A DNA stretch of 64,000 nt from Tenacibaculum aiptasiae (GCF_008806755.1 NZ_WAAU01000031.1:1-64000); one strand, 5' to 3'. Positions 17,653 through 26,902 are shown, numbered from the stretch's first letter. The notes: generated from the sequence alone by a model not told the origin. Made by a program: numbers and translations.

Positions 17653-17720
17653 TTTAAGAGTTTTTTATGTTTATACCTAATAGACTAGAGACAAAACTAT
17701 TTTGTGACACTTTTATATAG

Positions 17721-17754
17721 AAAAACAGCATTTAGTTACCTAAATGCTGTTTTT
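17721..17754 (-). terminator. Terminator of the HU gene
   Basis: A 15-bp perfect stem (AAAAACAGCATTTAG and its complement) with a 4-base loop lies 20 bases after the HU stop. Confidence 0.85.
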
Positions 17755-17774
17755 AATATGTTTAGAAATAAGTC

Positions 17775-18047
17775 TTAGTTTACAGAGTCAGCTAAACCAG
17801 CTCCAGCTTTAAACTTAACTACATTTTTAGCAGCGATTTGAATTTCTTTTCCAGTTTGAGGGTTTCTACCAGTTCTAGCAGCTCTCTCAGAAACAGACCA
17901 AGTTCCCCATCCTACTAAAGCAACTTTGTTTCCTTCCTTTAAAGACTTAGTTACGTTAGAAGTTAAAGAATCTAATGCAGCTTTAGCAGCAGCTTTTGAA
18001 ATTCCTGCGTCAGCAGCCATAGCATCGATTAAATCTGATTTGTTCAT
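17775..18047 (-). CDS. hup: HU family DNA-binding protein
   Basis: A 90-residue histone-like nucleoid protein. It starts [26 protein letters not shown], has the conserved [14 protein letters not shown] saddle and the [12 protein letters not shown] arm that inserts into the DNA minor groove. It bends DNA and compacts the nucleoid as a dimer. The length and all signature residues are standard. The gene is monocistronic, with a good -33/-7 promoter about 55 bases before its start and a strong terminator. Confidence 0.97.
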   Translation of the reverse strand: MNKSDLIDAMAADAGISKAAAKAALDSLTSNVTKSLKEGNKVALVGWGTWSVSERAARTGRNPQTGKEIQIAAKNVVKFKAGAGLADSVN

Positions 18048-18100
18048 AATTTTAATAAGTTTTAAAAAATTAATTAATGTTTTATTGCTTAATAGCTCAA

Positions 18101-18130
18101 CAAATATAGACGGAATGCGGGATTGTGCAA
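18101..18130 (-). promoter_or_regulatory. Bacteroidota promoter of the HU gene
   Basis: On the minus strand TTG (18130-18128), a 19-base spacer and TATATTTG (18108-18101) match the -33 TTG / -7 TAnnTTTG consensus, one of the best in the window. The 5' leader would be about 50 bases. Confidence 0.7.
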
Positions 18131-18233
18131 GAAATCATACCGAAAAAACAAAGTTTTGTTAATAAATAGAGGGTAATTGTTAATAACCCCAGTTGTTTTT
18201 TACCGAAAAAGCTAAAAGCCTATAAATAAAGGG

Positions 18234-19178
18234 CTACAGCGCTTTTGAATTTTCTTCAAACTGAAAACCGTTTAATAAACTCTTAGAATCCATTAATTTT
18301 TTACCTGAAATTTTTATTTGATCTATAATAAGGTAACCACCTTTCGTTGCTACTTTTAGCTCTTTTTTTGAAGTAACAATTGTACCATATCCTAATTCAT
18401 GAGCAACAACTTCTTTAGAAACACCATATATTTTAGCCGAAATTTCATTTTCTCCATTTAATATAGTTGTCCAAGCAGCAGGATACGGATTTAATCCACG
18501 TATATGATTGTATATTTCATCTAAAGATTTAGACCAATCAATTTTACAATTATGAGGATAAAGTTTTGGTGCTGATTTTTCTTCCAATTCTGGTTGTTTT
18601 GTAGTGTTTACATCACCTTTAGCAATTAAATCAACAGTTTCTGCTACCAAACCTGCTCCTAAGTGCATTAGTTTATCGTGTAATTGACCTAAAATTTCAT
18701 CACTTTCAATTGAAACTTCTTTTTGTAATATGATTTCTCCAGTATCTATTTTATCATCTATAAAGAAAGTTGTAACCCCTGTTTTAGTTTCTCCATTCAT
18801 AATAGCCCAGTTAATCGGTGCTGCACCTCGATATTCAGGAAGTAATGAAGCGTGTAAATTAAACGTACCATAAGTTGGCATAGCCCATACAGCTTTAGGA
18901 AGCATTCTAAAGGCTACTACAACTTGTAAATTAGCATTCCATTTTTTTAAATCTTCTTGGAATTCTTCACTTTTCAAGTTTTTAGGTTGAAGAATAGGTA
19001 GGTTTTGTGAAAGAGCATACTTTTTTACTGCCGATTGATTTAGTTTACGACCTCTACCAGCTGGTTTATCAACCGCAGTAATTACTCCAACTACATTATA
19101 ATCATTTTCAACTAAGTGCTTTAATATGGTAACAGCAAACTCTGGCGTACCCATAAAAACGATGCGTAAATCTTTCAT
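18234..19178 (-). CDS. fmt: Methionyl-tRNA formyltransferase
   Basis: Formylates the initiator methionyl-tRNA using 10-formyl-tetrahydrofolate. The 314-residue protein has the N-terminal MGTPEFAVTILKHL, catalytic FNLHASLLPEYRGAAPINWAI with the SLLPxYRG signature, and DDKIDTGEI. A C-terminal OB-like domain is present. It starts one base after recQ stops, so these two and the NTPase gene upstream are in one operon. Confidence 0.96.
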   Translation of the reverse strand: MKDLRIVFMGTPEFAVTILKHLVENDYNVVGVITAVDKPAGRGRKLNQSAVKKYALSQNLPILQPKNLKSEEFQEDLKKWNANLQVVVAFRMLPKAVWAMPTYGTFNLHASLLPEYRGAAPINWAIMNGETKTGVTTFFIDDKIDTGEIILQKEVSIESDEILGQLHDKLMHLGAGLVAETVDLIAKGDVNTTKQPELEEKSAPKLYPHNCKIDWSKSLDEIYNHIRGLNPYPAAWTTILNGENEISAKIYGVSKEVVAHELGYGTIVTSKKELKVATKGGYLIIDQIKISGKKLMDSKSLLNGFQFEENSKAL

Positions 19179-19179
19179 T

Positions 19180-21066
19180 TTATATTAAAAAGTATTTATT
19201 GTTTGAACTACTAATTTTTTCTTCCGATAACAACTCGCGCAAAAGTATTAAAATGTTTGCTTCTTTTTGATTTAACAATACACTCATTTCTTCAACTGTA
19301 GCTTCTTTTCTTTCCTTTAATAAAGAAATAATTTCATTTGTTGTGATAGAAATTTTATTGTTTTTGTTTAAACAAACATCACAAATACCACACTCTGTGC
19401 TAAAGTCTTCATCAAAATAAGAGAGTAATTGTTGACTTCTACAAATAATATTGTTTTTTATAAAGAAAATTAAGTCTTTAATTTTTTGTTCTTTCTGAGC
19501 TAAATAAACCTTAATGCTTTTTGATACATTATTAATTGTTCTGTCATCTTCTCTAGGATGGAGAAAAAATAATTCGGAATCGTTGGTAGCTTTATTGTAT
19601 TCAATAAAACCATTCTCAGCCATACGTTCTAATTCTTGAATAACAAACCAAGAAGTAACGCCTGTTTTTTTTGCAATATAAAACTCATCAATTTTTATTT
19701 GAGTTTCAAAAATACCACCATACAATCTCAATAAACTCTGTATAAAATTTTTGGAAGTAGAATTTTGTTTATAATGCAATAATACTTGATTACTCGAAAC
19801 AATAAATTGAACAGTAGATTTTTGATTAAAATTATTGTTTAATTCAATAATCCCATTACTATTTAGGATTTGTAATGCATTGTATGTTTTGTTAGGAGCT
19901 AATTTATATTTATTAGAAAACTCTAAAAGATTAAAGTTGAAACTAGTTTCTATAAGTTCTCCTTTAGCTATTTGAAAGTGTTGATATAGTTTTTGATGAA
20001 CGATTTTAATATCATCAATAGTTGGTAAAGATTTTTTTAATAACTCTTTACTAAGTTTTATATCACTTTCATTAGTTAATACTACAGAAAAAGCTTTGTT
20101 TCCGTTTCTTCCACCACGTCCAGCTTCCTGAATATAATTTTCTATAGAAGAAGGTAAATTCAAATGTATAACTACGCGTACATTTGGTTTGTCTATTCCC
20201 ATTCCAAAGGCATTTGTAGCTACAATAATTGGAGTTTTTTCACTCATCCAATTATCAAAAGCTATCTTTTTCTCTAGAGCTGTTAAACCTCCATGATAAA
20301 AAGAGCTTTTAAAGTTATTTGCATTTAAATAAGCACTAATTTCTTTAGTTTTTGCTCTTGAATTTACATAAACAATAGCTGGTGCTTTTGTTTTAGTGAA
20401 AATTTTACGAAGCTTTCCAAGCTTATCGTCAGTTTTAAAAATTTGATATGCTAAATTTTCTCGATAAAAAGATTTTTTAAAAACTTGAGAAGATTCTATT
20501 GCTAGAGAAGCTATAATATCGTTAATAACCTTATTGGTAGCAGTAGCTGTTAAGGCTATGATATTAGTTTCAGGCTGTAGTTCTTTTAGTATTTTAATGT
20601 TTTGATATGAAGGCCGAAAATCATGTCCCCATTCAGAAATACAATGCGCTTCATCTATTGCAATTAAGTTAACATGAAGTTGCTTAATTTTTTCTTGGAT
20701 AAAACGGGATTGAAGTCTTTCAGGTGATAGGTATAAAAACTTGGTTCTTCCAAATTTAATATTATCAAACAAAGTAATAATATCATCTTGTGAACTTCCA
20801 GAAGGAATTATAGTAGCCTTTATACCTTTATCATTTAAATTGCTTACTTGGTCTTGCATTAAAGCAACCAATGGAGAAATAACTATACAAACACCTTCTT
20901 TTAATAAAGCAGGTACTTGAAAACAAATAGATTTACCACCACCAGTAGGTAATAAAGCAATAGTATCTTTGCCTTCTAAAACAGAAGAAATTATTTCTTG
21001 TTGGGGAGTTCTAAAAGAAGAATATCCCCAATAATGTTTTAATATTTTTAAAGCTTCATCATACAT
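19180..21066 (-). CDS. recQ: ATP-dependent DNA helicase RecQ
   Basis: A 628-residue 3'-5' DNA helicase. Motif I is LLPTGGGKSICFQVPALL, motif II is the DEAH box in LIAIDEAHCISEWGHDFRP, motif III is ALTATAT and motif VI is QEAGRGGRNG. The zinc-binding region has four cysteines (IICRSQQLLSYF..ECGICDVC). The winged-helix region follows; no clear HRDC domain is seen at the end, which instead carries a short helix-turn-helix-like segment (EEMSVLLNQKEANILILLRELL). It overlaps the upstream NTPase gene by 8 bases and abuts fmt. Confidence 0.94.
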   Translation of the reverse strand: MYDEALKILKHYWGYSSFRTPQQEIISSVLEGKDTIALLPTGGGKSICFQVPALLKEGVCIVISPLVALMQDQVSNLNDKGIKATIIPSGSSQDDIITLFDNIKFGRTKFLYLSPERLQSRFIQEKIKQLHVNLIAIDEAHCISEWGHDFRPSYQNIKILKELQPETNIIALTATATNKVINDIIASLAIESSQVFKKSFYRENLAYQIFKTDDKLGKLRKIFTKTKAPAIVYVNSRAKTKEISAYLNANNFKSSFYHGGLTALEKKIAFDNWMSEKTPIIVATNAFGMGIDKPNVRVVIHLNLPSSIENYIQEAGRGGRNGNKAFSVVLTNESDIKLSKELLKKSLPTIDDIKIVHQKLYQHFQIAKGELIETSFNFNLLEFSNKYKLAPNKTYNALQILNSNGIIELNNNFNQKSTVQFIVSSNQVLLHYKQNSTSKNFIQSLLRLYGGIFETQIKIDEFYIAKKTGVTSWFVIQELERMAENGFIEYNKATNDSELFFLHPREDDRTINNVSKSIKVYLAQKEQKIKDLIFFIKNNIICRSQQLLSYFDEDFSTECGICDVCLNKNNKISITTNEIISLLKERKEATVEEMSVLLNQKEANILILLRELLSEEKISSSNNKYFLI

Positions 21067-21601
21067 CGTTTTTTAACGAGTGTAAAATAAAATCGCATCG
21101 CTCATTTACAGTTCCAAAAGGAACATTGATAATTTCGTAACCTATTTCTTCGTAAGCTTCCTTTAAAAAGGTATCAATTTTTACAGATTGCTCGTAGGTT
21201 TCGTAGCGTTCATTGTCGGATTTGTATATAGCTTCCCAAGGAGCACACATATATACTTTATTATATAAGTATTTATTACTTTTTTCTTTATAAACAGGAG
21301 GGTAGTCGTTACCTAAATAATTCATATACGCATGAACATCAGGAATACCTCTATCAAAAAAGATAATTGAACTATCACTTTTTTGAGCGTCTAAATATTG
21401 TTGTTCTCTTCCTTCTAATAATAGTTGACTAAATAATAAAGGTTGTTCTAAGAATAATTGATCTATACCTTCTTTTTGAGCTTTTAGGGTTACTTCTCTT
21501 GATATTTCTGGCATACATTCGTAACCACGTTTTATAAGCTCTCTTAAAATTGAAGACTTTCCAGTACCTGGACCTCCTATAATTACTATTTTTTGTTGCA
21601 T
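21059..21601 (-). CDS. AAA_28-type small NTPase
   Basis: A 180-residue P-loop protein of the NadR/Ttd14-like family. Walker A is IGGPGTGKSSI (residues about 8-18), a Walker-B-like IIFFDRGIPDVHAYM follows, and a lid-type arginine/tyrosine region (NERYETYEQSVKI) is near the C-terminus. Family members are predicted nucleoside or nucleotide kinases or phosphate-binding NTPases; substrate unknown. The ATG at 21601 is only a few bases after a TATTTTTG box, which suggests a near-leaderless transcript for the NTPase-recQ-fmt operon. Confidence 0.85.
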   Translation of the reverse strand: MQQKIVIIGGPGTGKSSILRELIKRGYECMPEISREVTLKAQKEGIDQLFLEQPLLFSQLLLEGREQQYLDAQKSDSSIIFFDRGIPDVHAYMNYLGNDYPPVYKEKSNKYLYNKVYMCAPWEAIYKSDNERYETYEQSVKIDTFLKEAYEEIGYEIINVPFGTVNERCDFILHSLKNDV

Positions 21602-21605
21602 TTTG

Positions 21606-21613
21606 CAAAAATA
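21606..21613 (-). promoter_or_regulatory. -7 box of the NTPase-recQ-fmt operon
   Basis: The minus strand reads TATTTTTG ending 4 bases before the ATG at 21601, so transcription probably starts at or next to the start codon. Confidence 0.55.
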
Positions 21614-21645
21614 AAAGTTTCAATTTATAAATGTAATAAATAGTG

Positions 21646-21653
21646 TAATTTTG
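21646..21653 (+). promoter_or_regulatory. -7 box of the DUF493-PPIase operon
   Basis: TAATTTTG matches TAnnTTTG. The predicted leader begins near 21660 and at once enters an 8-bp inverted repeat (TCCATCAT at 21657-21664, ATGATGGA at 21680-21687). Confidence 0.5.
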
Positions 21654-21709
21654 TTCTCCATCATTTTTTAGGACAATTTATGATGGAAAATTTTTAAAAG
21701 AATAAAAAT

Positions 21710-21991
21710 ATGTCAGATAGAGAAGCGTTTTATATTAAGTTAAAAGCACAATTAGAGGATACTACTAAGTTTCCAGCCAAATATTTATATAAATTTATAG
21801 TGCCAACAGATGGCAACCAAGTTGAGGAGGTAAAAGAGTTATTTAATGCAGGAGGAGCTGTTATTGATACCAAAAAATCAAGAACAGGAAAGTATGTTAG
21901 TGTTTCTATACATATTAAAGTAAAAGGAGCTGATGAAGTAATATCGTACTATAAAAAAGCCGAAGCTATTAAAGGAATAATATCGTTATAA
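21710..21991 (+). CDS. DUF493 family protein
   Basis: A 93-residue alpha/beta protein related to E. coli YbeD. The family pattern is visible in YLYKFIVPTDGNQVEEVKELF, then SRTGKYVSVSIHIKVKGADEVISYYKKAEAIKGIISL. The fold resembles small ACT-like regulatory domains. It is the first gene of an operon with three periplasmic folding factors, one base before the next start. Function is unknown. Confidence 0.88.
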   Translation: MSDREAFYIKLKAQLEDTTKFPAKYLYKFIVPTDGNQVEEVKELFNAGGAVIDTKKSRTGKYVSVSIHIKVKGADEVISYYKKAEAIKGIISL

Positions 21992-21992
21992 G

Positions 21993-23600
21993 ATGAGAAA
22001 ACAGTTTTTATATTTTTTTGTATGTTTTGTAAGTTCAATGTCTTTTGCTCAAAAAGATAAAGAGCTATTTAGAATAAATAATGAACCAGTTATGGTATCG
22101 GAATTTAAACAAGTATATGAGAAAAATTTAGCTGTTTTAGAAGATGAAGCATCTAAAGATATTGATAACTATCTTGAACTGTACATAAACTATAAATTAA
22201 AAGTAAAAGAAGCCTATAAATTAAAATTAGATACTTTAAAGACTTATAAAAGAGAGTTAGAAGGTTACAAAAACCAGTTAATAGCTCCTTATTTACAGGA
22301 TAATGATTATTTAAAAAAATTAATAAAAGAAGCTTACGATAGAACTAAGAATGAAGTAAGAGCTAGTCATATCTTAATCAAGTATCCTAAGAAGATGGAA
22401 GAAAAGGATTCACTGGTTCTTTACAAGAAGATATCAGATATAAGAAATAGAATTTTGTCTGGTGAATCTTTTGAAAAAGTAGCTAAGGAAGTATCTGAAG
22501 ATCCTTCTGCTCAAATTAATGGTGGAGACTTGGGATATTTTAAAGCTTTTACTATGGTATATCCTTTTGAAGAGGCCGCATACAAAACAAAAGTAGGAGA
22601 AGTTTCTAAACCGTTTAAAACAAGGTTTGGATATCATATTTTAAAAACTACAGGAAAGAGAGAATCCAAAGGAGAGTTTGAAGTTGCTCATATTTTGATA
22701 AAAGCTTCTAAAGGAGATAAGGAGAAAATTAACTCAATTTATAAAAAGTTAAAATCAGGAGCGTCTTTTGAGAAGTTGGCTCAAGAATATTCAGAAGATA
22801 AAGGAACAGCAACTTTGGGAGGAAAATTACCAAAATTCGGTACAGGAAAGATGGTAGAAAGTTTTGAGGAAGCGGTTAGAAAATTAAAAGAAGAAGGAAG
22901 TTATAGTAAACCATTCAAAACTAGGTATGGATGGCATATTGTAAAATTGTTGAAAAAATATCCAGTTGGTTCATTTGAAGAAATTAAAAGTGAATTAACT
23001 AGAAAAATGAAAAAATCTAATAGAGCAGGTTTATCAAAACAAGCCGTATTAAATAAACTTAAAAGAGAGTATAAAATAAAAGAGAATAAAAATGCTTTAA
23101 AAGTTTTTTTTAATACTAATACACATGTCTTAGAAACTCAAGATTTAAAAGAGGTTTTATTTACAATAAATAAGAATAAAAAGATTTTACAAAAAGATTT
23201 TATGAACTTTATTGGACATAGACACAGTCATGATGTAAATGATTTGTATGAAAAATTTAAAGACATTGAAATTATAACCTACTTTAAAGATGATTTAGTT
23301 CATAAAGAACCAGCATACAGAAATGTACTGTTAGAGTATAAAGAAGGGTTGTTGTTGTTTGATTTAATGCAAAAAAAGATTTGGAATAGAGCATCAAAAG
23401 ATACTTTAGAGTTGAAAAAGATGTATGAATTGAATAAAGAAAAATATAAAAACAAAAAATTTGAAGAAGTAAGAGGTCATATTATGAATGACTATCAAAA
23501 AAAGCTAGAAAAAGAATGGGTTGAAAATTTAAGAGAAAATAATAAAATTATAGTAAAAGAAAGGGAGTTAAAGAAGTTTAAAAAAATATTTAATCAATAA
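21993..23600 (+). CDS. Periplasmic peptidylprolyl isomerase with two parvulin domains
   Basis: A 535-residue exported protein (signal peptide MRKQFLYFFVCFVSSMSFAQ). An N-terminal helical SurA-like region is followed by two parvulin/rotamase domains: first VRASHILIKYP to FKTRFGYHILK, second EVAHILIKASK to FKTRYGWHIVKLL. Both have the GG(D/K)LG or GGKLP loop and the FGYH/YGWH end of the fold. The C-terminal 200 residues are helical and charged. It probably assists outer-membrane or secreted protein folding. It lies between DUF493 and two further SurA-like genes. Confidence 0.9.
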   Translation: MRKQFLYFFVCFVSSMSFAQKDKELFRINNEPVMVSEFKQVYEKNLAVLEDEASKDIDNYLELYINYKLKVKEAYKLKLDTLKTYKRELEGYKNQLIAPYLQDNDYLKKLIKEAYDRTKNEVRASHILIKYPKKMEEKDSLVLYKKISDIRNRILSGESFEKVAKEVSEDPSAQINGGDLGYFKAFTMVYPFEEAAYKTKVGEVSKPFKTRFGYHILKTTGKRESKGEFEVAHILIKASKGDKEKINSIYKKLKSGASFEKLAQEYSEDKGTATLGGKLPKFGTGKMVESFEEAVRKLKEEGSYSKPFKTRYGWHIVKLLKKYPVGSFEEIKSELTRKMKKSNRAGLSKQAVLNKLKREYKIKENKNALKVFFNTNTHVLETQDLKEVLFTINKNKKILQKDFMNFIGHRHSHDVNDLYEKFKDIEIITYFKDDLVHKEPAYRNVLLEYKEGLLLFDLMQKKIWNRASKDTLELKKMYELNKEKYKNKKFEEVRGHIMNDYQKKLEKEWVENLRENNKIIVKERELKKFKKIFNQ

Positions 23601-23603
23601 AAA

Positions 23604-24461
23604 ATGAAGAGGGGATTCTTTTTTATAGTATTACTACTTATAGTTTCTTGTGATTTAATTAGTTTAAAAACTGAAAAGTTTAGAGAAGACAAACCTATTG
23701 CAACCGTTTATAATAAAAATTTATACAAAAAAGATATAGAAGGTTTATTACCTAAGGGGATAACTGCAAAAGATAGTTTGGTAATTGTAAAAGGTCTAAT
23801 AAATTCATGGGCAAAGCAGCAATTGTTATTAGCTAAAGCGGAAGAAAATATATCTGAAGTTAATAGTGAAAAAATAGAAAGCTTAGTAAATGATTACAAA
23901 AAAAGTCTATATATCAATGGTTATAAAGAACGTTTGATAAAACAACAATTAGATACCATTGTAACAGAAGAAGAAATAGATTTATACTATCAGAAAAATA
24001 AAGAGAATTTCAAATTGAATGAAGAATTATTGCAATTTGAGTATGTTCATTTTGGTAAAGATTTCTTAGATAAGGATGAGGCTATAAAAAAATTTAAATC
24101 ATCTAAAGAAGAAGATAAAGAAGACTTGGAAAGTTATTTATTGAACTTTAAATCCTATAGATTGCAAGACTCAACTTGGGTTACAATTGATTATCTAAAG
24201 AAAAGTATTGCTCCTTTCCAGAGAGAAACTAAGGAAAATTTGTTAAAAATATCCAAATTCATACAAAAAGAAGATAGTTTAGGAGTATATTTGGTCGCTG
24301 TAAAAAATGTGTTACCAAGAAATGCTACGGCCCCTTTAACGTTTGTTAGTTCAAGGATTAAGCAAATTATTTTACACAAAAGAAAATTAGAATTAATAAG
24401 AGAGATAGAAAAAACGCTGATAAATGATGCAATTCAAAACAAAAACTTTAAAGAATACTAG
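23604..24461 (+). CDS. SurA-like lipoprotein without a parvulin domain
   Basis: A 285-residue protein with a lipoprotein signal (LLLIVSCD, Cys16). The N-terminal part (ATVYNKNLYKKDIEGLLPKGI..LINSWAKQQLLLAKAEENI) matches the SurA N-terminal chaperone helix region, and TEEEIDLYYQKNKENF is the usual connector to a PPIase domain. No HILI..FGYH parvulin core is seen, so it probably acts as a membrane-anchored chaperone, not as an isomerase. It starts 3 bases after the first isomerase and overlaps the next gene by 38 bases. Confidence 0.83.
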   Translation: MKRGFFFIVLLLIVSCDLISLKTEKFREDKPIATVYNKNLYKKDIEGLLPKGITAKDSLVIVKGLINSWAKQQLLLAKAEENISEVNSEKIESLVNDYKKSLYINGYKERLIKQQLDTIVTEEEIDLYYQKNKENFKLNEELLQFEYVHFGKDFLDKDEAIKKFKSSKEEDKEDLESYLLNFKSYRLQDSTWVTIDYLKKSIAPFQRETKENLLKISKFIQKEDSLGVYLVAVKNVLPRNATAPLTFVSSRIKQIILHKRKLELIREIEKTLINDAIQNKNFKEY

Positions 24462-25806
24462 TATTTTATTCACCTTTTTTTTAGCTAGTTTAGGAGTTGT
24501 AAATGCTCAACAAGCTAAAAAAATTGATGGAGTAGCTGTAGTAATAGGTAAAAATATTGTTTTAGATTCTGATATAGATAAATTCAAACAAGAGGTTGAA
24601 GCAAGAAGTGAAGGAAAAGTAAAAATTTCTGATTGCGAAATGTTAGAGGAGTTAATGCAGCAAAAATTATTAGCACATCATGCTGTAATAGATAGTGTTG
24701 TAGTTTCGCAGGCTGATATTGATTCTAGAGTTAAAAGGAGTGTGGCTTTTTTTATCAATCAGTATGGAAGTGAAGAAAAGGCATATAAAGCTTATGGTTT
24801 TAATGATTTAGAAGATTTTAAAAAAGAATTAACTAGAGTCCAAAAAGAAAATGCATTAATTGAAAAAGAACAGAAAAAGATAACAGAAAAAGTAGATGTA
24901 ACTCCAGAAGAAGTTCGTGTTTATTTTAAAGGATTAAAAGATAAAAACGAGTTACCAGAAATACCAGCAGAAGTAGAAATAGCTCAGTTAGTACTAAAAG
25001 CTGAGCCTACCAAAGAGGAAAACGAACGTATAGTAAAGAAGCTTAATGAAATTAAAAAGCAGGTAGAAGGAGGGGCAAGCTTTAAGTTAAAAGCTATCAT
25101 AAACTCTGACGATCCCACAGCTGCTCAAAATGGAGGTAATATGGGAGTTATTACTAAAGAGACTGGATTTGTAAAAGAATTCAAAGAGGTTGCGTTTTCT
25201 TTAGAAGAAGGAGAGATTTCAGAACCTTTTAAATCGCCATTTGGATATCATATAGTTTTACTTAATAAAATAAAAGGAGAAGGAAGAGATGTATCCCACA
25301 TATTGTTGCAACCTGAAATAGCTGATGAAAAACTAAATGAAACGAAGAAGGAAATAGAAAAAATTAAAGCAGATTTAAAGGAAGGAAAAATAACTTTTGA
25401 AGAAGCTGTGAAAAAATATTCTGAGGATGAGGACACAAAGAGTAATGGTGGTTTAATAATTAACCCTTATACTAATGAAAGCACATTTGAACTAGCAAGA
25501 ATGGCACCGGATTTATTTGGAAGAATTAGTGAGCTTAAAAAAGGAGAATTTTCAGATATATTTTATGATGAAACACGTGAAGGTGAAAAGATGTACAAAT
25601 TAATCTTTTTGAAGGATAAAACTGAAACTCATAAAGCTGATTTGGTAAAAGATTATGTAAGAATGCAACAGTTTGCTTTAGCAAAAAAGAAAGAAGAAGA
25701 GATTGTTAAATGGTCTAAGGATAAAATTCAAGAAACCTATATAAAGTTAGGAAACGATTATAAATCTTGTACTTTTAAAAAAGATTGGAAAAAAGGAAAT
25801 AAATAA
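24424..25806 (+). CDS. SurA-like periplasmic chaperone/peptidylprolyl isomerase
   Basis: A 460-residue exported protein (signal ends near VVNAQ). The SurA_N region (DGVAVVIGKNIVLDSDIDKFKQEV..LEELMQQKLLAHHAVID) precedes one clear parvulin domain (EIAQLVLKAE to FKSPFGYHIVLL) and a second, more divergent one (RDVSHILLQPE to SNGGLIINPYT). Two ATG codons at 24424 and 24427 are possible starts, both within the end of the previous gene. It is the third consecutive folding factor in the operon and the most similar to SurA, which chaperones outer-membrane beta-barrels. Confidence 0.9.
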   Translation: MMQFKTKTLKNTSILFTFFLASLGVVNAQQAKKIDGVAVVIGKNIVLDSDIDKFKQEVEARSEGKVKISDCEMLEELMQQKLLAHHAVIDSVVVSQADIDSRVKRSVAFFINQYGSEEKAYKAYGFNDLEDFKKELTRVQKENALIEKEQKKITEKVDVTPEEVRVYFKGLKDKNELPEIPAEVEIAQLVLKAEPTKEENERIVKKLNEIKKQVEGGASFKLKAIINSDDPTAAQNGGNMGVITKETGFVKEFKEVAFSLEEGEISEPFKSPFGYHIVLLNKIKGEGRDVSHILLQPEIADEKLNETKKEIEKIKADLKEGKITFEEAVKKYSEDEDTKSNGGLIINPYTNESTFELARMAPDLFGRISELKKGEFSDIFYDETREGEKMYKLIFLKDKTETHKADLVKDYVRMQQFALAKKKEEEIVKWSKDKIQETYIKLGNDYKSCTFKKDWKKGNK

Positions 25807-25833
25807 AAATAATAATTTTATTATACTTATATT

Positions 25834-25860
25834 GTCATTCCCGCGAAAGCGGGAATCTCA
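25834..25860. repeat. REP-like hairpin element
   Basis: GTCATTCCCGCGAAAGCGGG followed by AATC forms an 8-bp perfect stem (25837-25844 with 25849-25856) closed by a GAAA tetraloop. It is G+C-rich in an AT-rich spacer between the SurA-like and MoxR genes. This sequence type recurs in intergenic regions of many bacteria; only one clear copy is seen in this window. Confidence 0.7.
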
Positions 25861-25909
25861 TTTTATAAAAGTTTGTAAAAAATATTGTATTAAAAATAAA
25901 AGATAATTT

Positions 25910-26863
25910 ATGTCTGATGTAACTGCGGTAAACAATTTGGTTCAAAAATATTCTCAATTGCAACAAGAAATAGGAAAAGTTATAATAGGACAACAAGAAG
26001 CCGTTGATTATACTTTATTGTCTATTTTATGTGGAGGACATTCTCTTTTAGTTGGTGTTCCAGGTTTAGCAAAAACATTATTAGTAAATACAATTTCTAA
26101 TGTTTTAGGCTTACAATTTAATCGTATACAGTTTACTCCAGATTTAATGCCTTCTGATATTTTGGGAAGTGAAATATTAGATGAAAATCGAAATTTTAAG
26201 TTCATTAAAGGACCAATATTTTCTAACATAATTTTGGCCGATGAGATTAACCGTACACCTCCTAAAACACAAGCTGCTTTATTAGAAGCAATGCAAGAGA
26301 AATCTGTAACAGTAGCAGGACATCAATATAAATTAGATTTACCTTTTTTTGTATTAGCAACTCAAAACCCAATTGAGCAAGAAGGAACATATCCTTTGCC
26401 AGAAGCACAGTTAGATAGATTTATGTTTTCTATTAATTTGGAGTATCCTTCATTTGAGGAAGAAGTTCAAGTTGTAAAAAACACTACTTCAATAATTAAT
26501 CAGAATGTACAATCAATTTTTTCAGCTCAAGAAATTATAGAGGTACAAAAATTAATAAGAAAAATTCCAGTAGCAGATAATGTGATAGAATATGCAGTAG
26601 GTTTAGTAGGTAAAACAAGACCTAAGTCTGATAGAGCTACTAGTTTTGTAAAAAAATACATTGACTGGGGAGCTGGACCAAGAGCTTCGCAAAACTTAAT
26701 ATTAGCAGCTAAAGCGCATGCAGCTGTTAAAGGAAAATATTCGCCAGATATTGAAGATGTTCAAGCTGTAGCTATCCCTATTTTATCGCATAGGGTTGTT
26801 AAAAATTATAAAGCGGAAGCAGAAGGAATTACTATAAAAGAAATTATAGGTTCGTTATTTTAA
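25910..26863 (+). CDS. MoxR family AAA+ ATPase (first of two)
   Basis: A 317-residue MoxR-type ATPase. Walker A is GVPGLAKT, Walker B is ILADEINRTPPKTQAALLEAM, and LATQNPIEQEGTYPLPEAQLDRF is the family signature with sensor 1. The C-terminal lid has GAGPRASQNLILAAKAHA. MoxR ATPases act as chaperones for metalloprotein or membrane complexes and usually pair with VWA or DUF58 genes; this copy has no such partner in the window and is followed directly by a terminator. It could be expressed with the SurA-like operon. Confidence 0.93.
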   Translation: MSDVTAVNNLVQKYSQLQQEIGKVIIGQQEAVDYTLLSILCGGHSLLVGVPGLAKTLLVNTISNVLGLQFNRIQFTPDLMPSDILGSEILDENRNFKFIKGPIFSNIILADEINRTPPKTQAALLEAMQEKSVTVAGHQYKLDLPFFVLATQNPIEQEGTYPLPEAQLDRFMFSINLEYPSFEEEVQVVKNTTSIINQNVQSIFSAQEIIEVQKLIRKIPVADNVIEYAVGLVGKTRPKSDRATSFVKKYIDWGAGPRASQNLILAAKAHAAVKGKYSPDIEDVQAVAIPILSHRVVKNYKAEAEGITIKEIIGSLF

Positions 26864-26866
26864 AAT

Positions 26867-26902
26867 AAAAAAGGAAGTTTCAAATCAGAAACTTCCTTTT
26901 TT
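26867..26902. terminator. Bidirectional terminator after MoxR
   Basis: A 15-bp perfect stem (six A, GGAAGTTTC and its complement) with a 6-base loop lies between the convergent MoxR and 3-hydroxyacyl-CoA dehydrogenase genes. Confidence 0.85.
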
